From the NCBI GenBank assembly GCA_904063045.1, contig CAJFCJ010000015.1:558001-622000 (forward strand): a DNA stretch of 64,000 bases, written 5' to 3'. Shown here one piece after another: positions 1 through 10,441 of this stretch. Under the pieces are notes generated by a model. It made no database searches, was not told where the DNA came from, and saw nothing but the letters and a program-made list of their open reading frames with translations. Both the position numbers and the translations under genes were made by a program. Origin of the DNA: Dimorphilus gyrociliatus (lineage: Eukaryota; Annelida; Polychaeta; Dinophilidae). Positions within the stretch are counted from its first letter, which is position 1; the number at the start of each line of letters is the position of its first letter.

Positions 1-2476
1 AAAACTAGGAATGAAAGATTATAAAATTCGGCATGGTATAGCCCAAAAATGTAAATATGATATTAGACGATTATCTTGCATGAAAGACGCCGGAAAGCAC
101 ACTTATCAGCAAGTTAGATTGGCACATATTTTACAATGCTTGGAAAATGCTTTAGAGGAGCCTGAGGAATCCCTAAGACCAGAGTGTTTAGTCGAAGTTC
201 GAAATTTAAAGAGAGAATTATTAGAAGACTATTCAATAACACCAGAAATAATGCTAAATTGTCAATCAGAGATTAAAGGAATTTGCAAGGGTTTGGAAAG
301 AAATGGCAAAACATTACACTGTCTTATGAAAGCATCTATTCTTAATGAAAATCATCGTGGAGTAAATGAAACTTGTTTTGAAGCTTTAAAGAAATTAATG
401 GATATAGCAAGACCAAATTCTGATTTTAAATTAGATCCTCTTTTACACGAAAGTTGTCAGTCTGTTGCGGAAAAGAGTTGTTCTGATATTCAAAGTTCCA
501 GAGGTGTTTATGAATGTCTTCTTTATAAAATTGGAACTAAAGATATGACCGAAGTTTGCGAAGCTAGACTGATTGAAATGGAATACTTTGCACAAAGAAA
601 TATCCGGTTACAGCCAACACTATATCGCGTTTGCTATGGAGATATAAAAAAGCTTTGTAATCCATCAGAAACAAGCGACTTAACACCATCTCATATCTTT
701 GCTTGTCTATACCAAAAACGACGTGGCGCAGATGAAGTCGAAAAACTATCGCCCGATTGTGAACACGGAATAAAAAAAACTATGCGCTTGCGTGCCCTAA
801 AAGTCCAATTGGATCCGGAACTGGAAGAGTATTGTATAAAAGACCTGAGTTTACATTGTGGTGACAAAAGAGGAATAGGTGAAGAAATGAACTGTCTTAT
901 TGAAAAATACACGTTTCTTTCTAACACGACATGTAAAGAGGCTATAAAAGAACGTTTAGCTGATAGAATGGAGGATCCATTGGATTTGAATCAAATATTC
1001 GCTAGAGCTTGTGCTCCAATGGTAGCTAAATTTTGCCATGATATTGTTGAAGAAGAAATTATAACTTGCTTAATCAAACACAAAACAAAGGAGGATATGG
1101 ATGAGAAGTGTGCTAGTGGAATTGAGCATCATCAAATTTTAACATTAAGAGATTATCGGTTTTCAAGAAAATTCAAGCTCTCTTGCTCAAACTCAGTTCA
1201 AACTATTTGCGCAAACATAGTTAAAAAAAATGAAGTAATTCATTGTTTGTCGGAAGCTATTCATAAAGATACACTACTTGATAAACAGCAAAGAGTTGAT
1301 AAAGCATGTCGTAACCAAATTAAATTTGAAATATTATCTAGATCTGAAAGTATTAAACTTGACGCACGTTTACAAGAAAGTTGTCGGATGGATATACAAA
1401 AGAATTGCAAAGGAGTTAAGCCTGGCAGGGGACGAGTTCTTCGATGTCTTAAAAAACATATTGACAATTTGATGGATAATTGTTATAAGTATGTGTTTCA
1501 ACAAGAAAAAGATGAAAGTAATATAGGAGAGGTTGCTGATTATAATTTTATGCGTGCGTGTGACGGCATGATCAAATTTCATTGTAATAATCAAAGGCGC
1601 AACATTTTAAAATGCCTGAGAAGATTTAAAAATGAACCTGATTTCGATAGTGAATGCCGCAATGCCATACTTGAAAAACAAGAAGAACGCTCGAGATATA
1701 TAGAATTGCAGCCAGGTCTGCATAAAGCGTGCCAATCTGATATAAAAAAGCTGTGCTCTGGAATTTTAGCAGATAAGCACACAAAAGATTCGATGATTGG
1801 TGGTATGGTGATGAATTGCTTGAGGAAAAATTTTAGAATGAAAAAATTGTCGAGATCGTGTAAAGATGAAGTTGCAGTTGTTATTAGACAATCAGCTATG
1901 GACTATAAACAAGACCCTATTTTGGCTAAACATTGCGAAGTACATATAAAACAATTATGTCTGGAAGAATTATCTGGCGATTTAGATGCCGACGGAGCAG
2001 TTGTTAACTGTTTAAAAAAGAATTTCCAAAATGGAAATTTGCAAAAAGTTGACCCAAGAGACACTAATCTATGTGTTCAAGAAGTTGTTCGCGTACTCAG
2101 TGAAAGCAAAATTGATATTCATTTTGATCCTATTTTATATAATGCTTGCTCGGAAGAATTGAGACATCATTGTCCTGCTGTTTCAAGAGGAGAAGGTCGT
2201 CTTTTGTCTTGTCTCTTAAATGTTTTAAATGAAAAAAATGAAAATCTTGCTGACAAGTGCAAAAAAGAATTGGAATCAAGAAAAGAGATGTGGGAACTAG
2301 CCGCTGAGCCTCAAGTTGCTCAAAGCTTACCTGAGATGGCTCAACATGTTTCAATTAGTCCAGTTAGGAATCAATTAATGGTGTTTGGTCTGCTAATAAT
2401 TGGAGTCATTTTCCTTGGTGGTCTTTTCTGTGGGAGAGTAACCAAAAGAGTAGCTCAAGTAGCCAAAGACAAGTAA
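1..2476 (+). CDS. GLG1: Golgi apparatus protein 1 (cysteine-rich FGF receptor), C-terminal part
   Basis: This is a type I membrane sialoglycoprotein of the Golgi that binds FGFs and E-selectin in vertebrates. The frame is open from base 2 (AAA CTA GGA then ATG at 11) and reads for about 824 codons without an intron, so the ATG at 11 is probably internal and the signal peptide plus the first cysteine-rich repeats lie outside the window. The visible part is a run of about a dozen repeats of the family type, each with regularly spaced cysteines (patterns such as ACxxDIKxxC and VxxCL). A single transmembrane segment near residues 785-808 is followed by a short basic tail containing CGRVTKRV, closely matching the conserved vertebrate GLG1 tail. 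It converges with the zinc-finger gene on the other strand, about 650 bases away. The family assignment is very secure; the 5' end is cut by the window edge. Confidence 0.95.
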   Translation, partial: KLGMKDYKIRHGIAQKCKYDIRRLSCMKDAGKHTYQQVRLAHILQCLENALEEPEESLRPECLVEVRNLKRELLEDYSITPEIMLNCQSEIKGICKGLERNGKTLHCLMKASILNENHRGVNETCFEALKKLMDIARPNSDFKLDPLLHESCQSVAEKSCSDIQSSRGVYECLLYKIGTKDMTEVCEARLIEMEYFAQRNIRLQPTLYRVCYGDIKKLCNPSETSDLTPSHIFACLYQKRRGADEVEKLSPDCEHGIKKTMRLRALKVQLDPELEEYCIKDLSLHCGDKRGIGEEMNCLIEKYTFLSNTTCKEAIKERLADRMEDPLDLNQIFARACAPMVAKFCHDIVEEEIITCLIKHKTKEDMDEKCASGIEHHQILTLRDYRFSRKFKLSCSNSVQTICANIVKKNEVIHCLSEAIHKDTLLDKQQRVDKACRNQIKFEILSRSESIKLDARLQESCRMDIQKNCKGVKPGRGRVLRCLKKHIDNLMDNCYKYVFQQEKDESNIGEVADYNFMRACDGMIKFHCNNQRRNILKCLRRFKNEPDFDSECRNAILEKQEERSRYIELQPGLHKACQSDIKKLCSGILADKHTKDSMIGGMVMNCLRKNFRMKKLSRSCKDEVAVVIRQSAMDYKQDPILAKHCEVHIKQLCLEELSGDLDADGAVVNCLKKNFQNGNLQKVDPRDTNLCVQEVVRVLSESKIDIHFDPILYNACSEELRHHCPAVSRGEGRLLSCLLNVLNEKNENLADKCKKELESRKEMWELAAEPQVAQSLPEMAQHVSISPVRNQLMVFGLLIIGVIFLGGLFCGRVTKRVAQVAKDK

Positions 2477-3128
2477 AGTCTTAAACGAAATATTAAAATT
2501 TCCAGTATTCCTTATTTAAGTTACGATGTTTTTATACGTTTTATTTTTCTAGTCTTATTTTGTTATATTAAGTTCTTTTAATGTTTTAAATAATGAAACT
2601 CTAGATACTTAATATTGAACTGGGAAGCTTAAAAAATTTATTGTTTACTTAATTATAATTGTTATAAACAACCATCGTTTTTAAATATGCCTTTTACCTA
2701 TTTTTGGAATCAAAATTAATTTTTGTTTTATTAGATTATTGCTTTAGCAACTAACTTGATAAAAGTGTGCGTTTATATATATTATAAACAAATTGAACAC
2801 AATATAGTGCATATAAGTACGCTTTATTCAGAGAATTGTTGCAAGAATCTTATTCTTAAATGCTTTATGCTGAGTCTGTTGTAAAGTGCATGTTTCTATA
2901 CGTTTCACCTTCGTCATCAAAGCTTTATTACATTTATATCGTTCTAATGTAATGTTTTTAAAAATAATAAATACATAAATAAATCAAATTAAGTTTAAGT
3001 CAACCGATTTATAACAAGATATACAAATCACTAAATTTGACTTCTTGGAATATTTGTAAAAACTGAAGGGAACTGCCAAAAATTTACGTAACATGGGAGA
3101 CATTCGTTTATGAGTCTCTGTAGTTACC
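2477..3128. other. Convergent 3' flanks of GLG1 and zinc-finger gene
   Basis: This AT-rich spacer lies between two stop codons facing each other. It holds several AATAAA-type signals, for example in the cluster around 2962-2985, that could serve GLG1. I see no coding potential or structured RNA here. Confidence 0.6.
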
Positions 3129-6100
3129 TTATACCTTGCATTCTTGGCTATCTTCATCTAGCGTCAAATCTATAAAAATATCATTAGGCTTTTGTGAAAC
3201 CTCATCATCAGATAATTCGATTACATCCGATTTCGTTTTCCTGGTATTTGCCACGTCTATGGCGCCCTCCTTTCCAATGCTCAAAAGTGACGTAATAATT
3301 TCAGTTTCAAATTCTTTAAGATGATGTTCCTCAATTGTTACTGGTGCTTTTGGTACGTATTCAACTTCAATTTGAGAATTATTATTCTGTAATACTTGAA
3401 TTTGGCTGTTTGGCTTGAAAAGATTTTCAAAAGTAGTCATTAAGTAAACCACATCACCGTCCCCAGTATCCTCATCAACAACATCAAAATTATTCAGAAT
3501 GGAGGATTTTGTAAAATCCTTTTGATTATGGTTAACCCGTAGATGAATTAACATGGAATCAAGATTTGACAAAATATTTCCGCAATGCAAACATTTATAT
3601 TCAACCTTTTTAAGATCGATGATTTTCTCGGAAGCTCTGAACGGTTTCGAGTGAAGTCCAGTTGAATGCTGAATTATAGATTCTGTCGAAGTGTCATCAA
3701 AATCACAGTGACAACATGAAAATTTTGTTTGCGTTTTGGGCAATACAGCAATTCTATTTAATAATCGTTGTTTGAACGCTTTGAGGAAGTTCTTCATATC
3801 CGAGTTTAGATCGTCAGCACCTTTCTGATTATGTTTAATTTCGTTATGCATTTGGAAAAAGACCCAGTGTTTCGAAGAATAGTTACACTTAAAGCATCTA
3901 TGTATATTTTTAGTATCAAGATGAGATTGGTTATAATGGGTATTGAGATCTGTTTTAGAAAGTGCATAATATTTGCACTTGAAGCACCGTACTTGTAATG
4001 TGAATTCACACTTATTTATTAGATGACTGATAATTTCTTCTCGAGTTCCTGTAAAGTTACACGCCTGGCACTTTAGATTAGGTTCCGCAGTTTCCACTGG
4101 TAGTGAGTGAAAATCTTCAACATGGCTATTTAAAGCATTTTCTGATAATGTTCCGAAAGTGCAAAATTCGCATACAATGAGAACATGCCGATTCATGTGC
4201 TCTGGCATTTCCGCTTCAGAGACTAGGGTAAAACAAACTTTACACATACTTGATAGTGAAGAGGAAGTGGTTGGTTCGCATTTTACAATTAAAGTAGCAG
4301 GTTCGTCTGTTTTTTGTGACACTATCGACGATGATTGACAAGCAACATTAATACTGATTGATTCTGATGAATTACAACTCTGACTAATATTTTCTGAACG
4401 AACAGCAGATATCATGTCCTGCACTTTTTGTTTTTTACTAGTTAACTGTTCCTTCGAGGTATCTGCCTCTTCAGCAATAGCTTTTGTTGATTCAAGATTT
4501 TTGTCAGGTGTTTCTTTTTCTTCGGAAATTATATTTTCTTTATTTTCTATTTTATTGTTGGAATTCGATTTATCATTCCCAGGAGACTTTGTTGACTCCA
4601 CACAATTATCCGATATACTGGATGTTTTGGCACTTTCTTCAGAATTTTCTGTTATTGAATTGTTGTTTTGCTTATTTCCCTGAGCTTCAATATCCAGAGA
4701 TTTCGCCATTGGTATCTGAGTAGACGAATCTGTTGAGGTTTTATTCTCTATTAGAAGTAGGCTTAGGGGATTATTTAAAAGTTGAGTAATTTTGCTGCTC
4801 TCTCTTTTCTTGTCCTTTACAGGGCTGCTTAGCTTTTCTCTTTTATCAGCTAATATCTTGTCGTTAGATTTTGTATCATTCGCGATTGATTTAGGAACTT
4901 TCATTTTCAGTCCTTCAGTAATCCCCGTTTCAGTCTCGCTACGTTTTCTTTTTATATGTTTTGGTTTAAATTCAACAGAATGTTTCACTTTTTCAAATCT
5001 AAGGAGCAGCTTTTTATCTTGCTGATTCTCCTGACAATTTTCAATTGATTTCGAAGACTTAGATTTAGTTACACAATATCTTGGAAGACATGCTTCGGAC
5101 GAGTTTTTTGGCTGTTCGGTTGTTTGCTTCGTTGATGTTTTGGTAAGACTAGAGGAGGTACTTGAAGACTCAGAATTTGAATCAGTAGAGTTACTATCTG
5201 ACTGTTGGAGAAGATAGTCTACTTTATCAGTCAATAGATAATTCCAGACAGATACACAAGAACTTGTAATTCTCTTTTCCTTTTTCTTTTTAAAGTTTTC
5301 AATTATAACTTTCGGTTTCTTAAACATATGTAAGTATGTGATATGAGCAACTAAATCATGAAAATTTTCATCTTTGTGGCAGCATATCAAACATTCATAC
5401 ACATCTCTCTTCTTAGTTCCAGATATTGAGTCAGATAGTTGTTCTGACTTCCAGTGAAGGGCTAAATGTCTTTTCTTTCCAACATTGGAAAATAGCACTT
5501 TAGAACAGATTTTGCATTCAAATAAATCATTGTGTTTTTCTTTTATATGGCTTTCTGTATCTGCCATGGAAACATTCTTATGATCACAGACTGGACACCT
5601 GAAGATTCTCTTAAAGCATACTTTCGAGCCATGCATGAAAGGACGATAATTCATGAAAATAAAGGATTCACTTCGCTCTCGGTATAACTCCTTGAATGTT
5701 TCCCTTATATTAAGTTCATGAATAGTTTTTAAGTGGTGCTCGAATTTCGATAAAGATGTGAAACCTTCTTTGCAGAGGTAGCAATCAAATACTAAGTTAC
5801 AGATATTATGTATTTTCCTTTCATGATTCCTAACCCGAGCAACACTCTTCCCTTTGAAATTACAAAGAGCGCATCCTAAAGGCTCAGTGCATTTTTCTGT
5901 CTTACTAAGTTTATGAAGAACTAGCTTGTCCAATTTAACAAATGTTTTAGAGCAGGATTTACATATGAGACTCTCCTTTTCCTTCTTTTTTTCAACCTTT
6001 TCTTGGGTTTTTTTTAATTTTTTCGAAGAGTGAGGTTTTAAAATTTCTTTATTCTTTATACTTCTTTTTTTGTTTCTTTTTGGCTTTTTTGAAGTAGGAT

Positions 6101-6560
6101 GCCGCCTAAAAGCCATATGTAATAATACTTCGTACTTTGTCCAAAATCTTCGATTACAAACATTACACTTATATCGTTTAAACCACTGGCATTTAGACTT
6201 TTTTGCAAAACGAGTAATTGCAATCTTCTTAAACAGTTTTTTCACTATGGGCATATAATTTCTGCGAAGGTGAAGACTTTTCTTTCGTTGCTTTTTATTT
6301 TGGCTCCTATTTTCCTTTACCAGCCTCAAGTCATCTTTTTGAGGAGAAACATGTTCTTTCTGCTCTTTGTTATCAAACTCTAAATCTGGAAGCTCATCAA
6401 ACGCATTTTCATCAATTGTTATATCTTCTGCAACAGGGGGATCCCATTCATCTTCGATTGGTATTTTTTTTTCCGGAATTCCGTGCTTTCTTATAAGGTG
6501 TGTTCTGAGGGAATCTGTTTTCTGGTAAGACTTTTTGCATAACTTGCATTGAACTGGCAT
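3129..6560 (-). CDS. Large C2H2 zinc-finger protein with C-terminal SUMO-interaction motifs
   Basis: This intronless 1143-residue frame starts at an ATG whose second line of sequence is already a zinc finger (CKLCKKSY ... HLIRKHG). I count about 14 C2H2-type fingers in two blocks, roughly residues 4-420 and 790-1070. Many have non-canonical spacing or linkers, so it is not a KRAB/TGEKP tandem array. The blocks are joined by a long basic then serine/lysine/glutamate-rich disordered region. The last 32 residues carry two hydrophobic-acidic motifs, VIELSDDE and IFIDLTLDED, which have the form of SUMO-interaction motifs. It is likely a nuclear DNA- or chromatin-binding regulator. I cannot name a vertebrate orthologue. 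The start faces the sorting nexin gene across 297 bases. Confidence 0.85.
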   Translation of the reverse strand: MPVQCKLCKKSYQKTDSLRTHLIRKHGIPEKKIPIEDEWDPPVAEDITIDENAFDELPDLEFDNKEQKEHVSPQKDDLRLVKENRSQNKKQRKKSLHLRRNYMPIVKKLFKKIAITRFAKKSKCQWFKRYKCNVCNRRFWTKYEVLLHMAFRRHPTSKKPKRNKKRSIKNKEILKPHSSKKLKKTQEKVEKKKEKESLICKSCSKTFVKLDKLVLHKLSKTEKCTEPLGCALCNFKGKSVARVRNHERKIHNICNLVFDCYLCKEGFTSLSKFEHHLKTIHELNIRETFKELYRERSESFIFMNYRPFMHGSKVCFKRIFRCPVCDHKNVSMADTESHIKEKHNDLFECKICSKVLFSNVGKKRHLALHWKSEQLSDSISGTKKRDVYECLICCHKDENFHDLVAHITYLHMFKKPKVIIENFKKKKEKRITSSCVSVWNYLLTDKVDYLLQQSDSNSTDSNSESSSTSSSLTKTSTKQTTEQPKNSSEACLPRYCVTKSKSSKSIENCQENQQDKKLLLRFEKVKHSVEFKPKHIKRKRSETETGITEGLKMKVPKSIANDTKSNDKILADKREKLSSPVKDKKRESSKITQLLNNPLSLLLIENKTSTDSSTQIPMAKSLDIEAQGNKQNNNSITENSEESAKTSSISDNCVESTKSPGNDKSNSNNKIENKENIISEEKETPDKNLESTKAIAEEADTSKEQLTSKKQKVQDMISAVRSENISQSCNSSESISINVACQSSSIVSQKTDEPATLIVKCEPTTSSSLSSMCKVCFTLVSEAEMPEHMNRHVLIVCEFCTFGTLSENALNSHVEDFHSLPVETAEPNLKCQACNFTGTREEIISHLINKCEFTLQVRCFKCKYYALSKTDLNTHYNQSHLDTKNIHRCFKCNYSSKHWVFFQMHNEIKHNQKGADDLNSDMKNFLKAFKQRLLNRIAVLPKTQTKFSCCHCDFDDTSTESIIQHSTGLHSKPFRASEKIIDLKKVEYKCLHCGNILSNLDSMLIHLRVNHNQKDFTKSSILNNFDVVDEDTGDGDVVYLMTTFENLFKPNSQIQVLQNNNSQIEVEYVPKAPVTIEEHHLKEFETEIITSLLSIGKEGAIDVANTRKTKSDVIELSDDEVSQKPNDIFIDLTLDEDSQECKV

Positions 6561-6857
6561 GTTCTTCTAACTTAACACTTGGTGCAACCTTCTAAATATG
6601 TTCTTAAGCCTTATACAAATCTACCACTACGTAATGCATATTCGACCCTTTAAAGTCCACTTTTTTCAAATAGTAACAAATTTTAAACAGTAAATAATGC
6701 AATTGCGTCAAGAACAGCCATGGGGTAAAATTGTAATATTTCCCCTGAACTACCAGTTTTCGTTGACGGAAATGAAATGGCGATCAAAACAAAAACTTTA
6801 GAAACAGCTTTTAACCGATTATACATAGAGATCTAATTATTTTAAAAAGTTAAAATT
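6561..6857. promoter_or_regulatory. Putative bidirectional promoter, zinc-finger gene / sorting nexin
   Basis: The two start codons point away from each other with 297 bases between them. A YY1-like AAATGGCG lies at 6775-6782. No TATA box at a convincing distance is evident for either side. Confidence 0.5.
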
Positions 6858-7977
6858 ATGAAAATGTCTTCGGAGGTGGATCAGTTAACGGATGATTTGA
6901 ATCAAGGACTATCATCAGAGGATGCTGAGCTTTCACTTCAAGATGATACAGAACAACTTGCCAGCTCAATATCAGGAACATTGACTTTGTCATCAGCAGC
7001 CACTTCGAACAGTGTCTTATCAAATAGCCGAGGTGTACTAAAACTATTATAATTTGGTATAATTTTGTCTAACTTTTGCAAAATATTTTATAGAGAACAA
7101 TTTAAGAATATTAGAAGAAGATTTCGATTCTATGGGATTAGATGAACCTTTCAATTTAAGATTTGATGTTATCGCAGCTAATATTGTAAGAGAAGGACCA
7201 AGTAAATTTGTCGTAAGTAATCTAAGCCCGACAGTAATATTCCTTTTCTTTCTGCTTATCCTATTTTCTTTCCAACAGGTATATAGTATCTGCTTATTTG
7301 AGTCAGCAAGAGAAAGACCTCAAAATATCACAATTGAACGGAGATATTCACAGATAGAGAGACTTAACCAATCATTAAGGAAGCGTTTCCCTCATGTAAT
7401 GACACATATTGCATTTCCTGAGAAACATTTTATTGGAAATTTTCGAAATCAAGTTATAGCTAGTCGTAGTCGAGCATTCGAGCAATTTCTTACGCATGTA
7501 TCAAGTATAGACAATCTGAGACAATCAGATGAATTTAATCGTTTCTTCTATGGATCGGATTTACGAAAGGCTTGTAAACTTATGAAAATAGAACATTATA
7601 AGGAAGCAATTCCTTTGCTTCAATCAGTAGCTGTATTGCAAAGAAAATTGATAGGCGGAACAAGTTTTCTTTTCCAAACAACTTTATCTGCAATTGTTGC
7701 TTGCTGCAGCGAAGCTGAAGAAAACGATTTAGGAGCTCACTATGCTAGGCTTGCTTTGAAGTCTATAAACAATAATTGTAATTGCCCTCTCTTGCCTCCT
7801 CTGTTGGAAACTACTATTAGAATTTACTGGAAATCTGGGGAGGAAAAGAGAGAACTGGAGGAAGAGCTAAAAAGTTTACAAGATCGGGGTGTAACATCAA
7901 AAATTCGAAAGCTTCATGAAATAAGTTTGGAGCATCTGATTTGTCAATTGGAAGAGAAAGTTGCTAATGTTGTCTAA
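6858..7977 (+). CDS. SNX20/21-like: Sorting nexin with PX domain and TPR-like tail, SNX20/SNX21 type
   Basis: The model has three exons: 6858-7032, 7094-7212 and 7279-7977, giving 330 residues with matching phases. The N-terminus is acidic and serine-rich. The PX domain spans exons 2 and 3; the phosphoinositide-binding RRYSQ motif, the FPEKHFIGNF segment and the ASRSRAFEQFL helix are all present. The remaining C-terminal helices, from the KACKLMK segment on, resemble the PX-associated TPR-like domain of SNX20/21. These proteins bind PI3P or PI(4,5)P2 on endosomes and assist cargo sorting (family knowledge). Intron 2 (66 bases, GTAAGT...CAG) is a multiple of three and has no stop, so an unspliced message would still be read through. 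SNX20 and SNX21 cannot be told apart here. Confidence 0.85.
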
Positions 7978-8267
7978 TACTGGTGTAGTACGAGATGAAA
8001 GTTAAAATTATCTAAAACTTTCCAATATAAAGAGAAAAGTTAAAAGTAAGAATGAAAAGAGAGGATTTTGTTTTAAAGTGTCCATAATAAATATCAATGT
8101 ATAAGAGAAATGTTGAATAATTTAAGAAAACACAAAAGTTGCGGCTTCATATGCATAATTGAACACTGTACTCTACCAGTTTTCTCAAGGAAATACTTCA
8201 CCAAAGTAGCAGACAACAATCACCAAACGTGTGCTTTGGGTGAAGGATAGAGGCAAAATCATTTAAA

Positions 8268-8855
8268 ATGATGGCTCTGCGGAAATTTTGGCAGCGAAGC
8301 GTGCACATAATTCAAAATACCGCAATATACACACCGGCAGCTAATTTTCATACGTCAGAAGCTCTTTGCTCTGCCCCGATGAAGAAGAAGAGGAAACTGG
8401 ACATCAATATAGTCATTCAGAAGGAGATAAAGAAGAAAAGAAAATTAGAGAAGCAGATTAGAAGATTGGAAGCCAAAGGAAGGATTCTTAAGCCTATTGA
8501 TGAAATCGTTGGAGATCGCTCGATAATGAAAACAATAGAATCTAGAAAGAGACCCACTGACAATGAAAATTCGAAGAATGAGGAAGAAGTTAAGGCTTTA
8601 CAAAGGCGATGGGCTAACTATAAGTTTGATCAACATGTTAAAGAAACTAAACAAATAAGTGACGCTATCGACTGTCAAAATGAAGCTCTAATCGAATTGC
8701 GAAAGATTTCGGAAGACCTGTATCAACTTGCAATACAGACTGATAATGACTTAGTTCCTTTCAAGAGAATCGGACCAGTATCAACTCCACCTATATCAAA
8801 TTATAATCCTCCGGATGGTGAATATATTGACACAACAAGGAAATATGACAAGTAA
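8268..8855 (+). CDS. MRPL40: Mitochondrial large ribosomal subunit protein mL40
   Basis: This intronless 195-residue protein starts at tandem ATGs (8268, 8271). The first about 35 residues are basic and hydroxylated with few acids, as expected for a mitochondrial presequence. The lysine/arginine-rich block (MKKKRKLDINIV, KKKRKLEKQIRRLE) followed by LKPIDEI, a RRWANYK segment and the proline-rich YNPPDGEYIDT tail match the mL40 family, which is about 206 residues in human. It is a structural protein of the 39S subunit. An AATAAA at 8949-8954 can serve as its polyadenylation signal. It is 290 bases downstream of the sorting nexin on the same strand. Confidence 0.88.
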   Translation: MMALRKFWQRSVHIIQNTAIYTPAANFHTSEALCSAPMKKKRKLDINIVIQKEIKKKRKLEKQIRRLEAKGRILKPIDEIVGDRSIMKTIESRKRPTDNENSKNEEEVKALQRRWANYKFDQHVKETKQISDAIDCQNEALIELRKISEDLYQLAIQTDNDLVPFKRIGPVSTPPISNYNPPDGEYIDTTRKYDK

Positions 8856-9005
8856 ATTGGGAAGGTCGACCGAAGGTCGGACTGTTCCTTTGGATTTATT
8901 CTTTAGTTTACATAAATGACATGTTTATTTCATAACTTTGAAAACTTAATAAAAGTTTCGGAGACAATATAATTAACAAATGAGTAGACTTTTTTTATGG
9001 CAGCA

Positions 9006-9249
9006 TTATATTTTAAAACCCATATCTCTCATACACTGTTTGTGGGCTTCAATCTCTTTTGAGCAGTAACTTTCTCCTTTCTCCATAATGCTATATTTAA
9101 ATAATTTAATCACTTTTAGAATAAGAAAAATAGAGGTAGTTCTTGTGAAATACTTGCCATGCGTCTCTAACTTTTTTTGTTTCAGGACACGCACAACACG
9201 GTTTTAAAGGTTTTTTCTCTCCTTGGGCTTTTTCTTTGCAGTCCGGCAT
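9006..9249 (-). CDS. COX17: Cytochrome c oxidase copper chaperone
   Basis: There are two exons on the minus strand: 9249-9158 and 9090-9006, giving 58 residues. The copper-binding [10 protein letters not shown] motif is intact and the twin CX9C cysteines are present (the third cysteine of the set is split by the intron, then SYC and KQC), ending in MGFKI as in other animals. COX17 carries Cu(I) in the mitochondrial intermembrane space to SCO1 and COX11 for complex IV assembly. The only junction that restores the conserved cysteine uses a GC donor (ATG|GCAAGT) with a normal TATAG acceptor, so the 67-base intron is of GC-AG type. It is head to head with TAF13. Confidence 0.92.
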
Positions 9250-9538
9250 TATTATTTTATTTTTTTCAGATCAAATAAAGAAATTTAACTTCAGAAAATA
9301 CTTTGATTTATGTATTACAATTAATAATACAGGCGTGCTCGAATGCGCAATCAGAGAACGCAACGAAATGTGAAATGTTCGTGAGCTTTTCTGTAAAGTT
9401 CGTTTTCGTATTTTGATTTTGTCATAATGAAAAACAAATAAGATTTATATTTGCAAAAATTATATTTTGCAGGCTTAAAATATTTTCAGGAAAAATCTAC
9501 AAAATTTAGTAATATTTTGCTCATTATCAATAACAAAC
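9250..9538. promoter_or_regulatory. Putative bidirectional promoter, COX17 / TAF13
   Basis: These 289 bases separate two divergent start codons. The TAF13 initiation codon sits inside ACATGGCGGA, a YY1-like context common at housekeeping starts. A GC-richer island around 9330-9400 contains TGCGCAATC. Confidence 0.5.
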
Positions 9539-10080
9539 ATGGCGGAAGCAATAGATCCATCAGTAATAGATTTAATTTAAGTATAATATTTCCTTTATAC
9601 CCTCCATTTTTTCTAGCAGTTCGAAGACGATGATGATTTAGATGATGGAGATCAACTATTAGAAAAGAAGAAAAAGATCTTTACAAAAGAATGTATGCAA
9701 AAATTAACAGATTTGTAAATTTTTAAAAATAAAATATTATTTATAATATCTAGTAAGGTGTATGCTTTACGGCTTCGGAGATGATAAAAATCCATATGCA
9801 GAGTCTGTTGACTTGATGGAAGATCTAGTGATAGATTTTATCACTGAGATGGTATGTTCTCAAAAAAATAAATATAAATTCCCATAATCGAAATCCTTTT
9901 ATTTAGACTCAAAGAGCTTTAGAAGCTGGTAGGCAAGGTCGAATTAGTGTTGAGGACATAGTCTACGTGGTTCGAAAGGATGTTAAAAAGTATTCACGGG
10001 TCAAAGAACTAATGATGATGAGCGAGGAATTAAGAAAAGCTAGAAAGGCATTTGATGAAATTAAGTTTGCTGGTAAATGA
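9539..10080 (+). CDS. TAF13: TFIID subunit 13 (histone-fold TAF)
   Basis: There are four exons: 9539-9562, 9620-9692 (or from 9617), 9754-9851 and 9907-10080, giving 122 or 123 residues (human 124). After an acidic N-terminal stretch (EDDDDLDDGD) the histone-fold domain is clear: LYGFGDDKNPYAES, LMEDLVIDFI, RQGRISVEDIVYVVRKD, then the C-terminal RKARKAFDE helix. TAF13 pairs with TAF11 in TFIID at RNA polymerase II promoters. The second exon has a tandem TAGCAG acceptor that allows inclusion or loss of one glutamine codon. The open frame across part of intron 1 is not coding. Confidence 0.93.
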
Positions 10081-10441
10081 GAGATACTGAGTACTGAAGA
10101 GGTAACCTTAATCTTTAAGCTCTTTCATTTTATACTTTTTTGTTTCTTCTACTAAATTGGCAAAGGCGATTTAAAAAACATGAATTAAGCTATACTTTTT
10201 ATAAATTTTCTAATGTATATAAAAAAAACGTTGTTCCTATATCGTCGAAAAGACTGCATTTTACACAAATAAATATTGTTAAAATTAAAAAAAAAGACTG
10301 TAGTGTCACTTGAAGTGCAACTGAAAATTGGCAATTAAAACAGAGCATATTGAGGTCTTGATTCTACTCTGTTAACCTTAACCTTTTAATTAGCAGTTGA
10401 AGAAAGCCTCACATCTGTTAAATTTATCTTAAACTTTAGCA
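10081..10441. other. Convergent 3' flanks of TAF13 and LIPT2
   Basis: This short AT-rich spacer has an AATAAA at 10268-10273, suitable for TAF13. I see no additional gene. Confidence 0.5.
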
